64,000 bases of DNA from Streptomyces sp. NBC_00554 (GTDB lineage Bacteria; Actinomycetota; Actinomycetes; Streptomycetales; Streptomycetaceae). Each line of letters opens with the position of its first letter. The stretch's first letter is position 1. Shown one piece after another: positions 58,603-64,000 of the stretch. The translations under genes and the position numbers were made by a program. The notes beneath the pieces were generated by a model, which was not told where the DNA came from, made no database searches, and saw nothing but the letters and a program-made list of their open reading frames with translations. The stretch spans positions 9,874,501 through 9,938,500 of the forward strand of contig NZ_CP107799.1 of assembly GCF_041431135.1 (NCBI RefSeq), written 5' to 3'.

Positions 58603-59277
58603 TCAGGGATCGAGTCGGTAGCCGAAGCCGCGCACGGTGGTGATCCGCGGGGCGGGAGTGGGCAGCCCGGTGAGCTTGCCGCGCAGCCGGTAGACGTGCT
58701 CGACGACGGTCGCGGGCTGCTGCCAGGACGCTCCCCAGATCTGCTCCAGAAGCTGTTCGGCGGAGAAGACCCGGCCGGGGGAGCGGGCCAGCAGCTCCAA
58801 CAGGGCGTACTCCTTGGGCCGCAGCGTCAGCGGCACGCCCGCTATGTCGGCCCGACGGGCGGCAGTGTCGACGCGCAGCGCCCCGACCTCCAGGACGGCC
58901 GGCACCTCGGGCGGCCGGGACCGGCGCAGCACGGCCCGGATACGGGCCACGAGTTCGCGCTGCGAGAAGGGCTTGACCAGGTAGTCGTCCGCGCCGATCT
59001 CCAGGCCCGCGACCCGGTCCGCCTCGTCACCGCGCCCGGAGACGACGATCACCGGGAGGCGGCTGGTGGAGCGCAGTGACCGCAGCAGCTCCAGGCCACT
59101 GCCGTCCGGCAGTCCCAGATCGAGGACGACCAGATCGATGCCGCCGTCGTACATGGCGGCTTTCCCGGCGCGTGCGTCGATGGCCCACGCGACGGTGAAC
59201 CCTTCACGTTCCAGATAGGTACGGCACATCAGTGCGAAGTCGGGATCGTCCTCGATCAGCGCGAGGTGTGGACGCAT
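58603..59277 (-). CDS. OmpR/PhoB-family response regulator
   Basis: 224 residues. The receiver domain has acidic pair EDD (9-11), Asp53 in LVVLDLGLPDGSG, and VKPFSQREL. The winged-helix output domain spans about 125-222 (LTLRPKEYALLELLARSPGR, VVEHVYRLRGKLTG, ITTVRGFGYRLDP). It is the first gene of the operon with the hybrid kinase downstream, its likely phosphodonor. The regulon is unknown. Confidence 0.95.
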   Translation of the reverse strand: MRPHLALIEDDPDFALMCRTYLEREGFTVAWAIDARAGKAAMYDGGIDLVVLDLGLPDGSGLELLRSLRSTSRLPVIVVSGRGDEADRVAGLEIGADDYLVKPFSQRELVARIRAVLRRSRPPEVPAVLEVGALRVDTAARRADIAGVPLTLRPKEYALLELLARSPGRVFSAEQLLEQIWGASWQQPATVVEHVYRLRGKLTGLPTPAPRITTVRGFGYRLDP

Positions 59278-59409
59278 TCCGCACCACCCGGCCCAGCTGC
59301 CGCCCCCACGTTGTGTCCCTGGTGAGCGGGCGTTGATGCCCCGACCATGTGGCGAAGGTAGAACAGGAACTACCCACGGTTCAAGGGGGAGCCGCCCGGG
59401 GGGAGTTCC

Positions 59410-59465
59410 GGCGCGGGTTCGTGCAGCGGTGCGGGGATGTCATCACCGCCGCACGAACCCGCGCC
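59410..59465. terminator. Long hairpin (15-bp outer, 6-bp inner stem)
   Basis: 59410-59424 (GGCGCGGGTTCGTGC) pairs perfectly with 59451-59465; inside, GCGGTG (59426-59431) pairs with CACCGC (59444-59449). It lies 60 bp past the stop of the minus-strand phosphatase gene. Likely terminator. Confidence 0.8.
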
Positions 59466-59526
59466 GGGACGCGCCGACCCTCACCTCCCGGGGTCACGGC
59501 GGCGCCGCGAACCGGCAGGTCGGGCC

Positions 59527-60753
59527 TCACGTCGTGGTCCGTGCGCGGATGCGGGCGGCGAGTACCGCGACGTCGTCCTCCGCGTGACGGGCGTTGAGAC
59601 GGACGAGCACCTCGTCGAGCAGTGCGTCGATACCCGCCCCCGGCGGCAGCCGTAGCCGGGCCAGTCGGGCGAGCGAGGCGTCGATGTCCTCCCCGCGCCG
59701 CTCCACCAGACCGTCGGTGTACATCACCAGGGTGTCGTCGGGGGTGAGCGTGCGGGTGGCCTGTTCGTAGCCGCCCACTCCGGTGCCCAGCGGGGGGCCG
59801 ACCGGCAGTTGGAGCAGCTCGGTGCCGTCCTTGGAGAAGACGACCGGAGGCAGGTGCCCGGCGGAGGCGAGCGCGGCCGTGCCGCGTGCCGGGTCGACCT
59901 GGACCAGCAGACAGGTGGCCGGTCGCCGGTTGCCGTCCTCGGCCACCGCGGCGTCCAGCCGGCGCAGCACCCGGTGCGGCGGCAGGTCCGTGGAGGCGAC
60001 GTAGCGGAGCATCGAGCGGTACGCGTTCATGTCGACGGCGGCGTTCAGGCCGTGCCCCATGACGTCGCCCACGACCAGCAGGGTGCGCCCGAAGTGCAGC
60101 CGTACGGTCTCGAACCAGTCCCCGCCCACCAGCGTGGTGCCACCGGCCGGGAGATACCGGGTGGCCAGGTCGAGGTTCGGATGCGGCCGGCCCGGTTCGG
60201 CCAGCAGCGCCCGCTGAAGGTTCAGCACCGTGCTCCGTACGGCGTTGTGCTGGCGGGAGTGGCCGAGGTGGACGGCCGCGAGACGCGCCGCGTAGTGCGT
60301 GCCGGTGGTCTCCTGGTCGGTGAACTCCTTCCCCTGCCGGACGGCGAGCATCACTCCGTACAGGCGGCCGTGCGCGAGCAGCGGCACGGTCATGACCTGC
60401 CGTGGGACCCGTCCGGACAGGTCGATCGAGGCGGTGATCGGATGTCCCTCGTCGAGCGCCTGCACGGACAGGGGCCGTGCTCCGTGCGCGGGCCACGGGG
60501 TCAGCAGCCCGGCGTCTCCCGCCGTGGCGACGCGTGACAGGTCCGGGGCGTGCGGGTGCTGTGTGGTGGCCGGGGCGTCCGCGGGCAGCAGGTCCACCGC
60601 GGCGGCGTCGCAGAAGTGCCGGCACACGAACGCGGCGAGCTCCTCGCACGTGGTCTGCTCGTCCAGCGTGGTGCCGATCGACTCGACGGCATCCTCCATG
60701 GCACCGAACGGTGACTCCGCACCCGGAGTGTCCGCACCGCCTCGGCCCGTCAT
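59527..60753 (-). CDS. GAF-SpoIIE (PP2C-type) phosphatase
   Basis: 408 residues. An N-terminal GAF-like sensor (about 20-165; LDEQTTCEELAAFVCRHFCD, VMTVPLLAHGRLYGVMLAVR) precedes a SpoIIE-type phosphatase (about 190-405) with metal-binding Asp in LVGGDWFETVRL and VVGDVMGHGLNAA, and DDTLVMYTDGLVERR. Such Streptomyces proteins dephosphorylate anti-sigma-factor antagonists in response to stress. ATG 60753 was taken because upstream sequence loses the family pattern. No partner anti-sigma gene is adjacent. Confidence 0.92.
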   Translation of the reverse strand: MTGRGGADTPGAESPFGAMEDAVESIGTTLDEQTTCEELAAFVCRHFCDAAAVDLLPADAPATTQHPHAPDLSRVATAGDAGLLTPWPAHGARPLSVQALDEGHPITASIDLSGRVPRQVMTVPLLAHGRLYGVMLAVRQGKEFTDQETTGTHYAARLAAVHLGHSRQHNAVRSTVLNLQRALLAEPGRPHPNLDLATRYLPAGGTTLVGGDWFETVRLHFGRTLLVVGDVMGHGLNAAVDMNAYRSMLRYVASTDLPPHRVLRRLDAAVAEDGNRRPATCLLVQVDPARGTAALASAGHLPPVVFSKDGTELLQLPVGPPLGTGVGGYEQATRTLTPDDTLVMYTDGLVERRGEDIDASLARLARLRLPPGAGIDALLDEVLVRLNARHAEDDVAVLAARIRARTTT

Positions 60754-60818
60754 GCCACCTCCACCGCCACACACGCCATGGTCCATCCACGCACGGGGGA
60801 GACGGGCCCGCACCCCGG

Positions 60819-61838
60819 TCAGTGCCGGGGCGGCATGTTGTTCACCAACACGGCCGCACCGTCGAAGCGGCCGGCCTTGAGGTCCTGGAGGGCCTCCTGA
60901 GCGCGTGACAGCGGGTACGTGTGCGTCGTCGCGCGGACGCCGTGGCGCGCAGCGAGCGCCAGGAAAGCCCGCCCGTCCTCCCGTGTGTTCGAGGTGACGC
61001 TGCGCAGCTCCTTCTCGTAGAACAGCTCCCGCTCGTAGCGGAGCGGCGGCGTGTCGCTCAGGTGGATCCCGGCGACGGACAGCACCCCGCCCCGGTCGAG
61101 CGCCCGCAGGGCCACCGGGACCAGATCGCCGACCGGCGCGAACAGGATCGCGCTGTCCAGCGGCTCGGGAGGCTCCTCGTACGCCCCGCGGGCGGACGCC
61201 GCCCCCAGGGCGAGCGCCAGCCGCCGGGCCGCCGGGTCCCGCGTCAGTACGTGCACGGTGGCGCCCTGCGCGAGCGCGAGCTGCGCGCACAGGTGGGCGC
61301 TGCCGCCGAACCCGTACAGACCGAGCCGCCCGCCCGGCGGCAGCGAGGCCCGCAGCAGCGCGCGGTAGCCGATGATGCCCGCGCACAGCAGTGGGGCCAG
61401 GGCGACGTCGTCCAGGTCGCCGGGCAGCCGGTACGCGAAATCGGCCGGCACGGTCGTGTACTCCGCGTAGGCGCCGTCGGCGTCCCAGCCGGTGTACTCG
61501 GATGCCGGACAGAGATTCTCGGCCCCGCGCACGCAGTACCGGCACGTACCGTCCGTACCGCGCAGCCAGGCGACGCCCACCCGGTCGCCGAGGGCGTACG
61601 CGCGCACGTCCTCGCCCAGCGCCGCGACCACGCCGACGACCTCGTGCCCGGGCGTCACACCCGGCAGGTGCACGGGCAGGTCGCCCTCGGCGACGTGCAG
61701 GTCGGTACGGCAGACACCGCAGGCGCGGACATGTACGAGGAGTTCGCCGGCCCGCGGCACCGGCACCGGTTTCTCGACGAAGCGCAGCGGCTCCTGCTCG
61801 ATCGGCCCGGGCCGGACCGCTTCCCACGCGTGCATCAT
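60819..61838 (-). CDS. Zinc-binding alcohol dehydrogenase
   Basis: 339 residues. GroES-like half: catalytic zinc ligands in ACGVCRTDLHVAEGDLP and GHEVVG; the structural-zinc Cys cluster is seen as CRYCVRGAENLC (usual four-Cys lobe partly changed, GTDGTCRYC). The Rossmann half has LYGFGGSAHLCAQLALAQGA. C-terminal KAGRFDGAAVLV is typical. It resembles the AdhA-type bacterial dehydrogenases. It is divergent from the VOC gene at 61978. Confidence 0.92.
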   Translation of the reverse strand: MMHAWEAVRPGPIEQEPLRFVEKPVPVPRAGELLVHVRACGVCRTDLHVAEGDLPVHLPGVTPGHEVVGVVAALGEDVRAYALGDRVGVAWLRGTDGTCRYCVRGAENLCPASEYTGWDADGAYAEYTTVPADFAYRLPGDLDDVALAPLLCAGIIGYRALLRASLPPGGRLGLYGFGGSAHLCAQLALAQGATVHVLTRDPAARRLALALGAASARGAYEEPPEPLDSAILFAPVGDLVPVALRALDRGGVLSVAGIHLSDTPPLRYERELFYEKELRSVTSNTREDGRAFLALAARHGVRATTHTYPLSRAQEALQDLKAGRFDGAAVLVNNMPPRH

Positions 61839-61977
61839 CCCGTGCCCCGTCCCGTCGAGGACCGTTGCTGTCCGCTCTCCAGTTTGGTGCGGAACGTCCC
61901 GTTCGGCGCGCGGCCCGGGCCGGGCCTGGCTAGCGTGAAACGTGGAACCAGTCACCCAACCGGAGAAGGTCGACGTC

Positions 61978-62787
61978 ATGGCCGTACAACCCGAGGGAAC
62001 GCCCTGTTGGGCGGACGCGATGTTCAGCGACGTGGAGGGGGCCAAGAGTTTCTACGGTGACGTGCTCGGCTGGACGTTCGGCGAGTCGTCCAGCGAGTAC
62101 GGGAACTACACGCAGGCGTACAAGGACGGTAAAGCGGTGGCCGCCGTCGTCCCGCCGATGCCCGGGCAGGAGGGCCAGTCCGCCTGGTGCCTCTACTTCG
62201 CCTCGCCCGACGCCGCCGTGACCGCACAGAAGATCCGGGACAACGGCGGCACCGTCGTGATGGAGCCGATGCAGGTCGGCGACTTCGGCACGATGGCCCT
62301 GGCCAGTGAGCCCAGCGGCGCCGTCTTCGGCGTCTGGCAGGCGGGCACCCACGAGGGCTTCGAGGCCATCTCCGTGCCCGGCGCGTACGCCTGGGCCGAG
62401 GTCTTCACCCGTGAGCCCGAGAAGACCGACGCGTTCCTCCCCGCCGTCTTCCCGTTCAGCGCGAAGCAGATGGACGGACCCCATGACGGACCCGAGATGG
62501 ACTTCAGGATCTTCAACGTCGGCGAGGACACCGTCCTGGGCCGGATGAAGATGACGGACGACTTCCCTCCCGAGGTCCCGTCGTACGTCAACGTCTACTT
62601 CGCCGTCGAGAACTGCGACGCGGCAGTGGCGAAGGCGACCGAACGCGGCGGCATTCTGCGCTTCGGGCCCATGAGCAGCCCGTTCGGACGGTTCGCGGCG
62701 CTGAGCGACCCGCAGGGCGCGTCGTTCTCCGTCATCGACCTCAGCACGACCGAGGGCGACATGCCCAAGTTGACCGACGTGTCCTGA
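61978..62787 (+). CDS. Two-domain VOC-superfamily protein
   Basis: 269 residues from ATG 61978 with GGAGAAGG upstream (a GTG at 61942 is less likely). Two glyoxalase/bleomycin-resistance-like domains: about 5-125 (PCWADAMFSDVEGAKSFYGD, VLGWTFGESS, GGTVVMEPMQVGDFGTMALA) and about 130-260 (AYAWAEVFTREPEKTDAFLP, RFGPMSSPFGRFAALSDPQG). Streptomyces has many such tandem VOC proteins with undefined roles, possibly aldehyde or antibiotic detoxification. The divergent alcohol dehydrogenase may share the pathway. Confidence 0.92.
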   Translation: MAVQPEGTPCWADAMFSDVEGAKSFYGDVLGWTFGESSSEYGNYTQAYKDGKAVAAVVPPMPGQEGQSAWCLYFASPDAAVTAQKIRDNGGTVVMEPMQVGDFGTMALASEPSGAVFGVWQAGTHEGFEAISVPGAYAWAEVFTREPEKTDAFLPAVFPFSAKQMDGPHDGPEMDFRIFNVGEDTVLGRMKMTDDFPPEVPSYVNVYFAVENCDAAVAKATERGGILRFGPMSSPFGRFAALSDPQGASFSVIDLSTTEGDMPKLTDVS

Positions 62788-62892
62788 ACCTTTCGCCCGC
62801 GAGGGCAACCACACGGACGCGGTTTTTCGTCCCTTCTTGTGGCCGCCGCACCTTCGGGTGACCGACCCCCCACAAGAATCGCGAGAGGCCGC

Positions 62893-63912
62893 ATGCTCCG
62901 CATTCACTTCACGTCGCACGATCTGCAGAACATCCGCGTGGCCCGGCAACCGGATCCGCTGTGGGAACTGGTGTGCAGCGTCTGCCGGTTGGAGACCGGC
63001 CAAGGACCGCTCGACTTCGGTCACTGGCGCCGCTCGGCCCGCGACCGGCTCTCCAGAGACCCGGTCGCGGGCCGAGCGCTGTACCCGCTGCGGACACTGA
63101 TTCCCTCGACGGGTTACATCCCGGACTTCCTCACACCATCGGTCACCGGCGGCGATCTGCCGGCCGGCCTCGACCAGGTGCGGCGCACCCCGCGCACCCG
63201 GCTGGTGCGCGACCTGACACGGCTGGCCGACTCCCGCCCCGTTCCGAGCTGGGCGACCTCACTCGGCAGACCGGGCGGCGACCCGCTCAAGTCACTGGCG
63301 AACGCCCTCGGGGTCTACTTCCGCGCCCTCCTCGAGCCGTACTGGACGCACATCCGCACGGCGGTCGCCGACGACGTCGACCTGCGCTCCCGGGACCTCC
63401 TCGACGGCGGCACCCAGGCCCTTCTCGACGGACTGCGTCCGCTGGCGCGCTGGAAATCTCCCGTGCTCGAGGTGGACTACCCCATCGAACGCGATCTGCA
63501 TCTGGAAGGGCGCGGTCTGCTCCTCGTCCCCTCGTTCTTCTGCTGGCGCCGGCCGACCGCACTCGCCGACCCCGGCCTCGACCCGGTGCTCGTCTATCCG
63601 GTGGCGAAGGCACCCCTCGCTGTCGCACGCGCCGCGGACGACGGGCTCGAACGCCTGCTGGGCCGCACCCGCAGCGTCGTACTCGCCGAGGTGGCGGGCC
63701 GCCACGCCCGCACCACCTCCGAGGTCGCCGCGGCCGTGGGGATCGCGCTGCCCAGCGCCAGCTACCAGATCGGCGTCCTGCGCGACGGGGGACTGGTGGC
63801 CAGCCGCCGCGACGGCAAGTACGTCCTGCACACGGCCACCGCGCTGGGGGAGCGGCTGCTCGGCAGCAGTGGCGGGCTGCGACCCGGTACCGGAGCAGCC
63901 GTCCGACCGTGA
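62893..63912 (+). CDS. ArsR-type winged-helix regulator with long N-terminal domain
   Basis: 339 residues from ATG 62893, GAGAGG upstream. The first 240 residues form a domain typical of Streptomyces DUF5937/ArsR proteins (LRIHFTSHDLQNIRVARQPD, PLWELVCSVCRLET, LLVPSFFCWRRPTALADPGL). The C-terminal helix-turn-helix is TTSEVAAAVGIALPSASYQI then GVLRDGGLVASRRDGKYVLH. It probably represses genes not in this window; ligand unknown. It is followed closely by the RNase H gene. Confidence 0.9.
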   Translation: MLRIHFTSHDLQNIRVARQPDPLWELVCSVCRLETGQGPLDFGHWRRSARDRLSRDPVAGRALYPLRTLIPSTGYIPDFLTPSVTGGDLPAGLDQVRRTPRTRLVRDLTRLADSRPVPSWATSLGRPGGDPLKSLANALGVYFRALLEPYWTHIRTAVADDVDLRSRDLLDGGTQALLDGLRPLARWKSPVLEVDYPIERDLHLEGRGLLLVPSFFCWRRPTALADPGLDPVLVYPVAKAPLAVARAADDGLERLLGRTRSVVLAEVAGRHARTTSEVAAAVGIALPSASYQIGVLRDGGLVASRRDGKYVLHTATALGERLLGSSGGLRPGTGAAVRP

Positions 63913-63925
63913 CATCATCGGGGCC

Positions 63926-64000
63926 ATGTCTGAACGTGTTGTGGCCGCCTGTGACGGGGCGTCGAAGGGGAACCCGGGACCCGCCGGATGGGCCTGGGTC
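63926..64000 (+). CDS. RNase H family protein (partial, runs off the window)
   Basis: Only 25 codons are present from ATG 63926. The peptide SERVVAACDGASKGNPGPAG then WAWV is the N-terminus of a type I RNase H, with the first catalytic Asp in CDGASKGNPG. The rest of the protein lies outside. It would cleave RNA in RNA-DNA hybrids. Confidence 0.85.
   Translation, partial: MSERVVAACDGASKGNPGPAGWAWV

Overview
The window is high-GC actinobacterial chromosome, almost certainly Streptomyces. Supporting signs are GC-rich codon use, many GTG starts, ATGA/GTGA gene overlaps, a popR-clpP4-clpP3 locus, a streptophobe-type membrane protein, a Rv1747-like FHA-ABC transporter, a RepSA-type integrative element and rare TTA codons confined to accessory genes. 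No complete rRNA, tRNA or CRISPR array was found.

Left core region (1-20.1 kb): a LysR regulator divergent from an aldo/keto reductase; small DUF1905 and SnoaL-like genes; an FHA-ABC exporter, SH3-like protein and Ser/Thr kinase cluster; a secreted tripeptidyl-aminopeptidase-type hydrolase facing a streptophobe protein; a DUF6777-type membrane-anchored protein; a DinB protein; an SDR plus NTF2-like pair divergent from an MmyB-type XRE regulator across a 27-bp palindrome; PopR facing the clpP3-clpP4 operon; and an ECF-like sigma factor overlapping a single-pass membrane protein gene.

Accessory island (about 20.2-43.9 kb): a mosaic of mobile-element debris and cargo. Two related IS5-type elements (20.37-21.78 and 31.95-33.28 kb) each carry a different passenger gene beside the transposase. 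The first splits a DUF4145 gene. A 163-bp perfect inverted copy of the second element's end is fused into an ftsK gene. Cargo includes SMI1/KNR4-like, APH-like, XRE-TPR, CPCC and HEPN-like genes. The standout is a two-gene trypco2 plus trypsin-STAND-TPR predicted conflict (defence) operon at 33.4-37.4 kb with four TTA codons. An AICE backbone follows: broken ftsK, a small membrane protein, repSA, xis and int. The island carries 3'-end remnants of tRNA-Ser(UGA) at 31.6 kb and tRNA-Arg(CCG) at 43.9 kb; the latter abuts a truncated epoxide hydrolase gene. Three copies of a roughly 139-bp non-coding element with a covarying hairpin and paired 7-mers lie upstream of cargo genes.

Right core region (44.4-64 kb): a PhnB/VOC protein; an ABC exporter; a dipeptide-type ABC uptake operon (lipoprotein, two permeases, fused double ATPase) continuing into a CocE-type hydrolase and a TetR regulator, with a decayed IS200/IS605-type element lodged between the last ABC gene and the hydrolase start codon; an SGNH lipoprotein; a response regulator plus hybrid histidine kinase; a GAF-SpoIIE phosphatase; an alcohol dehydrogenase divergent from a two-domain VOC protein; an ArsR-type regulator; and the first 25 codons of an RNase H at the window edge.

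All functional calls rest on reading motifs and recognising families. No database search was run.
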